Shown here: piece after piece, positions 36,201-49,000 of the stretch
Numbering within the stretch: the stretch's first letter is position 1
Layout of the letters: each line of letters starts with the position of its first letter
Assembly (NCBI GenBank): GCA_018894105.1
Contig: CM032119.1
Location: 18,555,246 to 18,619,245 of the forward strand
Direction: 5' to 3'
Source: Jacaranda mimosifolia
Taxonomy: Eukaryota > Streptophyta > Magnoliopsida > Lamiales > Bignoniaceae
DNA length: 64,000 bases
Notes under the pieces: model-generated
The model's database searches: none
What the model saw: only the letters and a program-made list of their open reading frames with translations
What the model was told of the DNA's origin: nothing
Made by a program: the position numbers and the translations under genes

Positions 36201-38832
36201 CTATTAGTTTTAGTTCTCAATGAGTTACTAACCCTCACCCAGAGTTCTAGAATCTTAATCTGTATGACGGCCCGGCCTTTATTTCAAGAACTTTGTTATA
36301 TATACTACCGTTCTCTTAATCTTTACTTCATATTTTCCAATCATGTGTGGTTTGGGAGAAAAGCAAGTGAACATGGATAAGATGGGGGTTTTTGTATCTT
36401 TCCTCCAATCTTTCACTTTCTACATGTTCAAGCTGAAAAATATTAGAAAATGATCATGTCTGTGAATAGTTGTTTCTCAGTTATAATCTTCTTACCTTGT
36501 TAGCTTTTTAAACATTTTTAATATGTATTTGGGAGAGCTGCAAGAGTATTTTCTGGTCTCTGCTGTTGAAAATTTTTGAAGCAAATATGAATAATTAAAT
36601 CAAAATATCTTCATTTTTTACTTTATTGCATTACATGTTGGATACCAATTTGCTATGTCTCATCATGGATGCTAATTGTCAAATTGCATTGAAGCTACTG
36701 AATGCTCACTAGTTTTTTTTTACTTTGTAGATGGCATATACTTAATGGAAGTTGATCGAGTTCTTAGACCTGGTGGATACTGGGTCTTGTCTGGTCCTCC
36801 AATCAATTGGAAGACGTACTATCGCACATGGAAAAGGACAAAAGAGGACCTGAAGGCTGAGCAATCAAGGATCGAAGAGTTGGCTGAACACCTTTGCTGG
36901 GAGAAAAAATATGAGAAAGGAGATGTTGCAATCTGGAGGAAAAAAGTAAATGCCAAGTCTTGCAGAAGGAAATCTGCCAGCTACTGTCAATCTTCAGATG
37001 CTGATGATGTGTGGTATGTTTTGATTGTGGCTAAATAAAAGCTTTTATATATTTGATCTCCTTATGTTTGTTGATGTTGTTCCGCTGAAAGTGAGACACA
37101 GGTAAATTATTTGGCAACATCTGTTGCCTGAGTTTTACACTACTGTTTTAACATTTTAAGACATTATTTGTTAGTTATGTAAGCTTCTTCTGCTGCATCC
37201 TTATGCTATCCTTATGCTGATAAAGATGCATGATTTGGTAAACTAAAATAGATAGCCTTTACAACATACTCTGCTTCGTTGCAGCGGGCTGTTCATGCTG
37301 ACTGCTTGAAGAAATTGCTGTAATTTAGGTTAAATGGTGATAAATGAGATTGACTTAATATGCATGAAACCTAAACTATTCTTATGAGTTTTGACGTGTG
37401 GCTCCTTTTTTTCTCAATTTCAAAGTGTGTGCTAAAATAAGTAGATCTAGTTTATTGTATTCATTATGCGGGCTAGAAATCTCTCATTTGGAACTTCTTG
37501 ATAGTTCTTGTATGAAGTGGAGTAACAAATAGGGGAAAAAAAAGAAAAAAAGAAAAACAGTAATCCATCCCATTTATGCCTTTTTGAGCATTTTGGGAGG
37601 AGAATCCAAAATATGATGATATCTACTGACATGTGTCTATAGACACCTAACCTTTTCTTCATTTTATTTTCAATTATATTTTTAAGGTATAAGAAAATGG
37701 ATGCATGCATGACTCCCTTCCCTGAGGTCAAGAGTCTCAATGAAGTAGCAGGAGGGGAGTTAAAGAAGTTTCCAGCTCGGCTATTTGATATTCCACCTCG
37801 AATACGCAATGGTGAAGTTCCTGGGGTCACATCTGCATCTTATGAAGAGGACAATAAACTTTGGAAGAAGCATGTTAATGAGTACAAACGGACTAACAAG
37901 CTACTTGGCACCACGAGATATAGAAACATTATGGATATGAATGCTGGCCTTGGAGGTTTTGCAGCGGCCTTGGAATCATCAAAACTATGGGTGATGAATG
38001 TTGTGCCAACTATTGCTCAGAACACTTTAGGTGTCGTCTACGAGAGAGGCTTGATTGGCATATATCACGATTGGTACCTCCTTGACTTTTTTCACACATT
38101 TAACATAATCTAACAAAAATACCCAATTTTTGAATATCAGGAAAACCTTTGATTTGAAGCTCAATGAAAGTTTTATGCTCTCTTCATTTTTCAGGTGTGA
38201 AGGGTTCTCCACTTACCCAAGGACATATGATCTCCTTCATGCTAATGGCGTATTCAAGCTATATCAAGACAAGTAAGCAATAATTACTAGATATGAACTG
38301 CATGCACAATGCACATTTGAAGTTTGTTGTGAGCATCTATATCTATACTATTACTAAAGTCCCAGTCTCTTTTTGGTGAGCTTTCGAGTAATGTAACTAA
38401 AATGCCTTCATTTTTATCATTACTACCTTCATTACCATCCCATACTACAACTTTATAGTCCCACATTTATTGATGAAAGGTTATAAAGTATTTCCATTTC
38501 TGTGCATATACATCAGCTGACTTTAATTATCTGAAGTACCTGTATTTAGTTTGCACCGACTGCTGATAGTATATTAAGCAATTGAACATGTGGCTTGCAG
38601 GTGTGACTTTGAAGACATTCTCCTAGAAATGGATCGAATTTTACGGCCAGAAGGGACGGTCATTTTCCGTGATGAAGTGGACGTTTTGAATAAGGTGATG
38701 AAAATTGCTGGAGGCATGAGATGGGAGACGAAAATGATGGATCATGAGGATGGTCCTCTTGTCCCTGAGAAGATACTCATTGCAGTTAAACAATATTGGG
38801 TTGCAGCAGCCAATGACACATCCCCTGACTGA
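33219..38832 (+). CDS. PMT2: Probable methyltransferase PMT2-like (DUF248 / QUASIMODO2-related), six coding exons
   Basis: Coding exons are 33219-33863, 34380-34590, 36731-37013, 37687-38073, 38195-38272 and 38601-38832. All introns have GT-AG borders and the phases fit, giving 1,836 nt or 611 residues, close to the usual ~610 for this clade. The protein is a Golgi type II membrane enzyme of the putative S-adenosylmethionine-dependent methyltransferase family that includes QUA2. The family is linked to pectin (homogalacturonan) methylation; the substrate of this member is inferred. Visible features are a signal anchor at about residues 16-34 ('[19 protein letters not shown]'), the family hallmark '[14 protein letters not shown]' at about 86-99, 'RERHCPP', and '[15 protein letters not shown]'. 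The SAM-binding '[14 protein letters not shown]' spans the exon 1/2 junction, followed by 'CSRCLIPW', '[20 protein letters not shown]' and '[14 protein letters not shown]' in exon 4. No disruption is seen. The orthology to PMT2, rather than to a sister such as PMT14, is from memory. Confidence 0.95.
34591..36730 (+). other. Large intron 2 of the PMT2-like gene with a MITE-like fragment
   Basis: A 2,140-bp intron. At 35581-35640 it holds 'actctccttatcccaaaata', similar to the 'CTCCCTCCGTCCCAAAATAA' end of common plant MITEs. No matching inverted end is found. The rest is AT-rich with an (A/G) run at 35004-35035. Confidence 0.5.
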
Positions 38833-39894
38833 CCAATGAATGATTCAGTTGGGACTCAGCCGGGTTAGGTTGCTTTCCCTTAGCAATCCCTTACGTGATG
38901 GATTTCTTTTTTTATTTATTTTATTTTATTTATTTAAGTTTGATGACTTTTGGCATACATTGAGCAATTGTATCTACCAAGTTTATTGCATTTTCGGAGT
39001 TAATGGGAAAATAAAAGAACATAGATTTTATAATGATGGGAATAATTAAGTGATGATTCGTTAACTATTGTCTGACAATTTGATGAGATACCCACAAGTT
39101 ACTCTCGGAAGGTTTCAAGATTGTTTGACAATCGCTATGGTGCCCATTATTCTGTAGAACTTGGAAGCATTGTGGGACATCTAAGAATTGAAGTTGGAAG
39201 TAATTCTTTTTCGACATTGGGTTGAATTATCACAACTTATATTCTTAACAACCTGAGTCTATCAAAATATTAATCCAACTTTGCCCCATAGCAAATTGAA
39301 GCTGGGATAATGTGAAATAAACTGAAGAATCAAGACCCAAAACAAATGGACCCTTTTAGGAGTTGAGCAGCTTAACTCTACGCTCTGGGATTTGCACTAA
39401 ATATCAAACACTCGCAAGTTTACATAGGAAATAAATGAAAAAGGTTCATTCACTGTCAAGGCAATGAACAATTGGATAACTGGACAGGACTAGACAATAC
39501 TATAATTCATATTAACATTCCCTGGCTGATCGCTCCTCCAAGTTATGAATGATCTTTATTTCAAGGAGCGCAAACTAAGATCATATAACATATACAGCAA
39601 TCTCCCAATGAACATGTAACAGTCAGGCGGGCAGGCTAAAAAGGAGGAAGGAAAAAAAGCAAGTGAAAAAAAAAAAGAGCCCAATAAAAATAATATATAG
39701 CTTAAATAAATAATGACAGAAGTAGAAAACGTGAAGACTTCAAATTAAGGAGATAGGATAAATAACGTGGCATACCTGAACATACACGACAATTTACTCT
39801 CTTTAAGATACAAAAGACCCTCACACCAGTCCATCATAACCACCCAGGTTCTAAAACACAATTACAGTTTCTACAAAACCAGAAAGACCAACCA
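38833..39894. other. 3' regions between the convergent PMT2-like and TOM2A-like genes
   Basis: The PMT2-like stop is at 38830-38832 and the TOM2A-like stop at 39895-39897. The interval must hold both 3' UTRs and terminators. AT-rich segments near 38905-39050 (+) and 39640-39720 (-) are plausible polyadenylation regions. No other gene is seen. Confidence 0.6.
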
Positions 39895-40002
39895 TCACAT
39901 TATGATGCAACGACGTCTTTCCTCTGATGGTTGTGTTGCAGCTTGCTGGTTCCTATTGGACTCGGTTGGGCTGTATGTAAATTCTGAGGTATCCAGCCCA
40001 TA
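39895..40002 (-). other. TOM2A: Last coding exon of the TOM2A-like gene
   Basis: After the acceptor 'ctgtaacag|tatgggctgg' the exon reads Y-G-L-D-T-S-E-F-T-Y, the conserved continuation of the family after '...STRMREK'. It stops after 'RRRCIIM'. Phase 0 matches exon 5 exactly. The distance to exon 5 is 11,727 bp. Confidence 0.93.
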
Positions 40003-43000
40003 CTGTTACACAAGCAATATTGTATGAGTACGTGACTCACTAAGAATAGTATCATCAGCAGAATCAATACAACTGGAAAGATGAATCATTAAAGTACTCC
40101 ATGATAGGAGTAGTCATCTGAGTATCACAAAACAAGGAAATTACTAGGATGAAAGGATTATTCCACAACTAAAAACTGGTTGATATATGGCCAAGTTTAC
40201 CAATGAGGAACTCATCATGATAATTTATGCAATACACAGAAAAGGAACTGATAACCTTCGCATTTACTCACTTTATTCTATTCTCAAAACATAGCGACAA
40301 CTACCCCACTTCTTACTTTAGACAAAAATTATTAAATGACTTGAAGAGAACAAGAATAAGCATTAATAGCTGGCTGCTAAAAGACCAATGGAGCTATTAA
40401 TAGAAGCAAACACTTATGTTGTCCTAATATGGCAAAAGAAAATTAACATCAATACCTTAATTGAGGACTGCATTAAAATTTTTCTAGGTGAAATAGAAGT
40501 AAAAAGGAACCTGCCTCAACCCTTTCACAGAAATCAAACTGATAAATCACAACAGAAAAGGAAGCTACAACTTAACATGCTTGTGAATAGCATTAGTAGG
40601 ATTTCTTATCCTTTCCATTATAAAATAACCGGAAGCTGGACTCAGCATATTCACGACAACTTTCTAATACCTTTTTGTCCAATGTTCCCTACATGGCTGA
40701 TTAGCTCTTGAAGGATGTCATTAACTTGATCTACCTAAGTCAATTGTCACAGATCAGGATGTGAAATTTCATAACCTATTTCTGGATGGCAAACATACAG
40801 ATTGCAACTTTAGAAATCAACTAAAAGTTGACATTAAAAAACTTGGGACATCATCTAAACACAAGTTAAAATTGCGAAAGATTAGGGATAATTACAGCGA
40901 CTTTCCCTAAGGCTTGGGGTAAATATAGGTACATCCCCTCAGGTTTCGAAAATTGCATTCTTCTTCCCTGGGACAACCGTCTAACAATTAGATTCAGCCG
41001 TTAGTGGAATTGACGGGATTTGGATGTCAACATAAAAAATTTATGAAAATCTAATTTTGCCCTCAAGTTCACTTGAGTTGACTGAACTTGAGAATTGACT
41101 AATTCTTCGGACCAATATACCCTTATGCAATTCATACATGTTCCATGTGTATGAGGGCCTAATTGTAATGAAATTAATATCTAAACGTTATTAGTGTAAG
41201 AAATTTAATTATCACATATTAATAATTTTTTAATAAAAAAATTAATAATATAATTTTAATAATTTTAAATACATAATCAATTTTAAAATAATTCTTAAGA
41301 AAATAAATTTATTATTTCTTAAATTAGTATAATTTCATCTTCTCAAATTACTCATAGTAGATTCACATAAATTTAAATATCAATAAAATTTAATAAATAT
41401 TATAATAAATTAATTAATAATATTATTTTAATAATTTTTAAATGCACAACCAATTTTAATGTAATTCTTAAAAATATCAATTTCTTATTTTTCTAAATGA
41501 GTGTAATTTTAATCATTTTCAAGTACTCATAATAAATTTATATATTTAAATATTAATAAAATTTCATAAATATTAAAATAATTAATAATATACTTTTAAC
41601 AATTTTACATACATAATCAAATTTAAAATAATTTTAAAATTATTAAAATATATATATATATATATATTTTACTTCTCTCCCCATCACCTTGCCCACCCTA
41701 CCTAGTAGCCAACACCATGGCTGTGAGGTCAGCCATGGCAGGCTGCCTCCTGCCATGGAGGCCAACCATGCAATGGCAGCCAACACCATGGCTGCTGGCT
41801 GCCATGGCCGAGCAGCCATGACATTGGCTGTGAGGCCAGCCATAGCTGCCAACCACAGCCAAATCTAGATCTGGCTGGTCAGCTGACCCTCCTCCCACCC
41901 CCAAATATAATCTTATTTATATGTGTGTATCATGTACGTGTATATATATAAATATTTTATACATATGATTATACTTATAGATGTGTGTGTATGTATATAT
42001 ACATATGAATATATAAAATATCCTTTATAAGGAGGAAGAAGATAGTGGTGTTTTTGTTGTTTATATTTTTTATATTTTGTGGTTTTCTTTTTTTAGATCA
42101 TTAAGGATAATTTAATCATTTCGCATTTTCTTTTAGGGCTTTTAAACGTTCGTTGATGACAAGGGAGGTAGGTGTAATTTCCCAAAACTGAGGGGTGTAC
42201 CTGTATTTACACCAAACCTCAGGGGAGGTTGTAATTATCCCTAAAGATTATGCTGGTAATTCTACTATAAGTTCTCTCTTTATGAGATTATGCAAGGATG
42301 AGAACATAGGCAGCCTGCAAAGACTGTGTGCTCACCTAAGACTTCTCAATATAGAGCAGAAAGGATTCAATTGCAAGTACCTAAGGCTGAGTTAACATCA
42401 GTACCACTACTTCGTTTCCACTGAGTTCACTGTAGTTCACCCACAGTCAATCGAGCCATGAACTAACCTTCCATTCCATGCCATGGCCAAAGCCACCCAG
42501 AGCCCCAATACCAACACAAACCTTATCTATCATGAAGGATCCCCCTGCTACAACCATCACATTCTGACTACCATCAACTTGTCCACCAGACAGAACAACT
42601 AATTTAGAAACCAAAAATCAAGAGATATTAAGCAAATGAGTAAGGAAAATTTGACAGATTAAATGATAATATCAATCAATACATGCATATGTAGTTATAA
42701 AAATTTGTTGATTGTGGTAATGGAAAAAATGATGGCAGCACAGCAGACAACGGAGAAAAACCCCTGGAGAAGTGCTTTGGTGTTACTGTGAAAGAAATAT
42801 AGTCGTGTAAATCCATTTTACATTGGAATATATCTGAACACAATGTTTATAGAGAAGGAATATGAGGTTGGTGGATGTGGGTGGCATGTGGTAAGACAGG
42901 GAATGCCTTTCTTCTAGTTCTTTCTTATTGGAGAATTTTAGCATTCTCAGTGTAAATGAGGTACAGGCTGACCTGTCCCATTTCGAGCCAGTTACTGAGT

Positions 43001-46000
43001 AAATGGTTAGATATGCATGGAGATCTTGAATTATCACAATCTACACCAGCCATAAACCCATTCCTACAAAATGCCACTTGTAACAGTGTTTGGTGAAAGT
43101 AGCTTCTGGTGTTCTAAAATCGAATGTTAAGTCTCCCATAGAAGGGTATAAACATGCTGGTCATAATTGAGGCATTCTTTTTATTTCTCCCATTATGAAG
43201 ATATCAAACTGTTGACCAGGTTAGAAGATTTTTAGTAGTAACTAATACATTTTTATTTAGTGGCTGACTGCTAGGGCCCAATTTTATGCCTTAATTCATG
43301 CCTTCTATATTTTTGACAGTATCCTTTTTAAGGCTTAATATGTATATATAAAATAGGTTGTTGTAAAGAATGCAATATATTAAAAAGAACATAAAACTCT
43401 CTCATGGTTATTACCAACAACATAGTATCAAAGCTCCTCCTCATTGAAGGAGCTATTTTGCATGTTGCTCCGAAGTAGAGTAATCCTGTACACTGCCCTC
43501 GTGTCACGGGTCGCTCGCTGGAGAAGAATGGCAACCGTGACTTGAAGGGGCTTTAGGAGCGACAAGGCGTTGTCGGCTCACCCGGTAGGGCGGAAACGGC
43601 CCATGAGCAGAGACTCTTATGAGCTGCGGATTGCAAAACTGCTATAATGGCATACTCTCTAAGGTATGAGGATGCTTCCCACCAAGTTCAAAGTCATTCC
43701 ATGTCCATTTGGGCACCGAACATTAAGGGCGACCGGGAGCGGTCTTTCTGCGCGCGGGTAGCGCAAAGATGCATTGAGCAGAGTGGCTTGGAAAGGAGTT
43801 TTGTGAAACTGTTTCGGTGGGATGTTCCTTGAGGTGTTGGCAACGTTCCCACCAAGTTTCACCAGTAGACGATTCCGTTTGGATAGGAAACAGCGAAGAT
43901 CTTTAGAATGCGGCAGTGCAGTGGCATTGTTGTGATTCCAGCCTAATGCGAGGGCAATTACAGTTCCATGGAGAATCGGACGGGGCTGGAACTTTGCAGA
44001 TTTAATGTATAAGCCGAGAGCTATCCAACTGTTCAAGCGGCAAGTGATTTGGACGCCGGGAGAGGAAGTTGCAAAAATGTATACATCCTCGGCATTTCAA
44101 TGAGAGAAATCTTTTTTAAGCCTATTATAAGGGGGACAGACATGTCTGAAGGACGGTGGGCACCGGCCGGTCCTCCCCGTGCTGTCAAGGCACTAAGTAG
44201 GCAATTCCTTGAAGGCAATGGAGAGCCTTCAAAGGCTGGCTCTAGATATCTCAAAGGAGTGTTTTTAGAGTCCCCGGACAGGTTGGGAACCGAATGGGCA
44301 GCGTGGAGCCAAGAGGGTCCACGTTGGGTTTGGGAGGGTGCCGAAAGGTTGCAAGGCGATAACACTTGTGCCCCGCGGGCTTCGATAATTATGGGGCAAC
44401 ACCTCTAGGCCGATTGAGTGATCGAGACGAACACCCAAATATCTCGTGAACTAACTCGCAAAGCATGCGCTATGGGTTCTAGCCTTGCTGCGGGGGTCCA
44501 TTGGCTTAAGACATGCGGTCGTGAGGTGACGCCGCAAAGCGGGCAAGTTGTGGCATGTTGCTAGCAAGCGGGAAACGATGTCCAACGCTTTGTGCGGAAC
44601 TAACATAAGATGATGGCACATCACATAAGCATTAGACTTACATGTGGCCCCACTCAGGTGAGGCACAAACAAAGGGCGCTACAGCACGGCCTAAGAGCTC
44701 CGAGCGATGAGCACGAGAATGACCCTCAATGCCAAAACGGAGCGAGATTGCTCCTTTGCCATCGAGAGATGCACGTAACGGACCTTAGATTGAGAATGTG
44801 CATGCTGGCTAGTCGAGGACCGTTAAGGAAACACGCTCGGCGTGACAGAAGCAAGCCTTTGATGATTGTGGGCATTCAGAATAGGCGAGTACGAAAGTAC
44901 CGAGAGGCGTTCTAATGCTTATGCTAGTAAGCTACTGGGCCAAAACAAGTAACGGGTCATCATAAAGACTCGAGATGGACACTGGCGAATCGAAGGTTGG
45001 GTGGAACCTGAGATGCCACACGGACAGACGGTTGTTCCGCTGCATAGATAAGAGTCCGTCTGCGACACCTCTGCAGCTGCTGGAAGCCTCAATAGGTGAT
45101 CCTATACACAACCTTCTTCTACTAGATTTTGCAGTGTGGCTGTGTAATTAGCAAGGAATTTCATTTTTTTCTTTCCTTTTGCGATTCTTCAGAACATGGA
45201 TAATGGAAAAACATAAGAAGTGCTAAAAACAAGACAAGATTGACCAATATGAATCCCTCACCAGTCTCTTAAAGCCAGATGGAACAAATTATCTCACATG
45301 TTCAAGATCTTGTCTATTGTTCATCCAAGCTAGAGGTGTCCAAAGATATGTTACTGGGGATGAACTGAAACCAAAAGTCACCAGCCCCACCTACAACCAA
45401 GTGGGAGTACAAAATCTCTTTCATCATGTAATGGCCCATCAATTCCATGCAGCCCCAAATTGCTCCAGGTTATCCATTCCTGAATACGGCCTCTAAGATT
45501 TAGAATGCAGCATCCCGAACCTATTCTAAAGTGGGCAATGATGCACAAACTTACCAAGTGCAAAATAAGGTAAATGAAACAAACCAAAGTGAGATGACTA
45601 TGGCCCAATATTTTGCTAAATAAGAAGCTTATAGCAAGAACTTGATTATTACCAAGCTTTCCAAGCCACATGTTCTGTAGATGCAGCAATTCCAAGAAAT
45701 TGGTAGAGAAAGAGTACATATTGATTTTCTTTGCTGGTTTAAACATGCAATATGATCAGATACAAGTTCAGGTACTTGGTAAGACTCCTTTGCCTTCTTT
45801 AAGCCAAACTTATTCTTATGTGCAACAAGAAGAAAGTCAAAGAAGTACCATAAAACAAACAGTTCTTGCAGACAAGGCAGGGTTAGTTGTCAATACCCTT
45901 CATGATTAACCAAAATTAATCAAAATCCATCAGACAAGGAGCATTTAAATTGTGATTACTGTGAGAAGCAAAGACAGATTAAGGGAGAATGATTGAAAGC

Positions 46001-49000
46001 TACATGGTCGACCAACTAGGGGTCATGCAGGTAAGCGGATAGGCTCAACAAGACTACAAGAAAACTCATCTGAAGCTAGAGAAATACCTATCTCTGGAGA
46101 ATTAACTATGTTTGGAGTTTTTCCAATGAGGAGATACAGACCCTAAGGTGTTTTTCTGTTTCAACTTGATTCACAATCAACTACAATGGCCTCCTCCAAT
46201 TTTGCCAAAATGCATATTGCTTTTCTTGCCAATCATAATGATCTATGGTTATAATTTTCGAGCAAACAAATATAAGACAGGTTATTCTAATAAATTCTCA
46301 ACTTACTTCCATGTCTGTGCAAAAATAAAGTCAGTATAGCAGATGGATCTTTGGTGTTCAGCCTCCATATCTGGATCATGTTCTGTTAATGTACTCCCAC
46401 CATTACAGTATCCGCACTCCTTCATGTTCCTACTTTTCTCATTAATCTTTGATCAGTTAGTGCAATCATGATAGCTCTTAATTACAAAGTTGAATTTTCC
46501 TACTTAGTGTCTTTTAGGATTTGAACACAAGGAAAATGTTGGTGACGGTAGACCAGAAGATGACTTATATTTACTAGAGGAAGGTTACAATACTCTAATT
46601 CCTGGTATAACCAAGTACTTGTTTGGAGAACCCAGACAGGTTCCCCAACAAATAATTCATTAGACAACTAGGAAGGCCAACCTTTTTTTGTTTTGGAAAG
46701 ATTATATCCTAGTTTGTTTAAGCAATGCAATTTGGATTTATTATTTTGTGATGCATGTGACTTTTCTATACACACCAGATATTCTGATTCTTTGACTAAT
46801 AATAATAGTTATGTTCCTTGCATGAATATTTATTCCGAAGTATTGGGTCCCAATAAAACTATTTCATTATTTGGTTATAGATGGTTTTTTACCTTTATCT
46901 ATTGTTTTACCAGGTTGAATTGGGTCTATTTGATGAAAACAAAGAACGCAGTTTTTTTCTAATTTTCAACTATTTATAAAATGATATGCACAAGGAAAGA
47001 TGAGAAGATTAACATTTTAAGAACCAATAATGGTACAGAATATGTGGATGATGTCTTTTGTGCATATTTAGATTCTTACAGGATATTGCACAAAACTAAT
47101 TGTTTTAATACTAGTGCATAAATGGAGTCTCCAAAAGAAAGAACACATTTATTAGAAGTGGTATGTGCTCTCATGCTCACTATGAATGTTCCAAAGGTTT
47201 ATCGGGGAGATACAAAACTTTCAACTGCATGCCTTATTGAAAGAATTCCCTTGAAAACACTTGATTTTAGGATTCCTTTAGAAGTTCTACAAGGAAGTAT
47301 ATTCACTGACTATTCCTCCAAAAATATATGGATGTGTCTGTTATGAACTAATGTCCTTAAAAACACTTAATTCTAGGATTCCTTTAGAACTTCTACAAGG
47401 AAGTAATTCATTTTCTATTCCTCCAAAAATAGATGGATGCATGCATTTTGTTCATAGCAGAAATATTGGCAAAGCTAAAACCTAGTTAAAACCAAGGCTC
47501 TTAAATGTGTATTTGTTAGATAGTCTTCAACTCAAAAAAATATAAATGTTATCATCCACCCACTAGCAAGTATTTTGTGAGAAAGGACGTTACCTTTATA
47601 GAGTCTGAGCTCTACTTTTCCTTCATCTCAGTCATATCTTCAGGGGGGAAATAAACAAGAAGAATTAGAAGTTTTAGAAGCAATAGTACCCTCCCTCAGA
47701 CAAAATCTTAGCCATAGTTAAAATGCTAGTGATAATGAAGAACAACCTAGAAATGGGAGATTAGATTTGTCAAATTTGAAACATATAAGTGCCGGGACAA
47801 GACAAATAAGGCCATCAAGCAGATCCTACATAGCCAAGCGCCATCTCCAAGTTTAGCTCATGAGTCATGAGAATACATATTGTCAGTCTCCTTTAACTTC
47901 TGACTGCCCTAATTTTACATCCATTGCTATTGATCTTGATGTTCCTGTTGCTATCAAAAAACAAGTTAAGAGTTTGTACCAAAAATCCTATTTCTGACTT
48001 TGTTTCTAGTGGTTCTTCGTCTTCTTCATATAGAGCCTTTGTATCCTTTGTTCTTTTGTTGGCAAGAAGCATATCAGGATCCAAATTGGAAGGAGTTAAT
48101 GGTTGATGAGATGAAGGCTTTGACAAAAAATGAGACATTGGAACTTGGTACTCTTCCATTAGGAAATAAACCAATTGTATGTAAATGGGTATTCCAGTGA
48201 AATATAAGGCAAATGGTTCAATGGAAAAGTACAAATCTGAATTGGTGGCAAACAGCTTCACTCAAACCCATGGGGTGATTTATCAAGAGACTTTTACCCC
48301 GACTACAAAAATGAATACTATTAGAATCATGTTTCAATGTGAAGCTAACTTTGATTGGAACATACAACAATTTGATGTCCAGAATACCTTCCTACATGGA
48401 GATTCGGACGAAGAAGAGTATATGAAAATTCCTCTTTGATTTGCTGATGAGAAAACTAAAGGAAGGTTTATAGATTAAATGTAGTATTTGGTTTAAAGCA
48501 GTCAGCCGGGGCATGATTATATAGGTTCAGCAAGGCCATGATCTCATTTGGATATTACCGAAGCAATGTTGATGACAAAAAGGGTGCTGGCAAGATCATG
48601 TTACGTATTGTTTATGTTGATGAATAGTTGTGAATGGGAATGATAAAATGGAGGTTACCTTAGGAAACTTTTGGCTAAGGATTCAAGATCAATAAGTTGC
48701 AATATTTTCCTGAAATAAAGGTTGCGAGATCGGATAGGGGATCCTTGTTTTCCGAAGGAAATATATTTTTGGATTTCCTTGATTTATCTATTGGAGTTAA
48801 TTACAAGCAGGAGTTGGTAAGTTGATTGATTTAAGCAGATATCACTGGTGGAAGGATTGACTTATCTCTCATACACTAGGCCAGCTGTAGCCTATGTTGT
48901 AAGTTTGGCAAGTCAATATGCGCACGACCCTCGAGATTCCCATGGAGAAGCTATTTTTTGCATTCTCAGATATATAAAAGATCTGCACTTGGAAAGGAGC

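Noticed and set aside
41643..41904. Ala/Met/Trp-rich - strand frames as small proteins
   Set aside because: They are translations of 'gccatgg'-type repeats inside a MITE.
44049..44408. Terminal inverted repeats or LTRs for the GC-rich insertion
   Set aside because: I compared both ends directly and in reverse complement and found no convincing match beyond the 11-bp flanking repeat.
43659..44915. Open frames on both strands of the GC-rich segment as protein genes
   Set aside because: They overlap in antisense, have no known motif, and are expected where GC-rich DNA has few stop codons.
43510..45050. The GC-rich segment as ribosomal DNA or a Cassandra-type 5S-bearing element
   Set aside because: I recognise no 18S, 5.8S, 25S or 5S motif in it.
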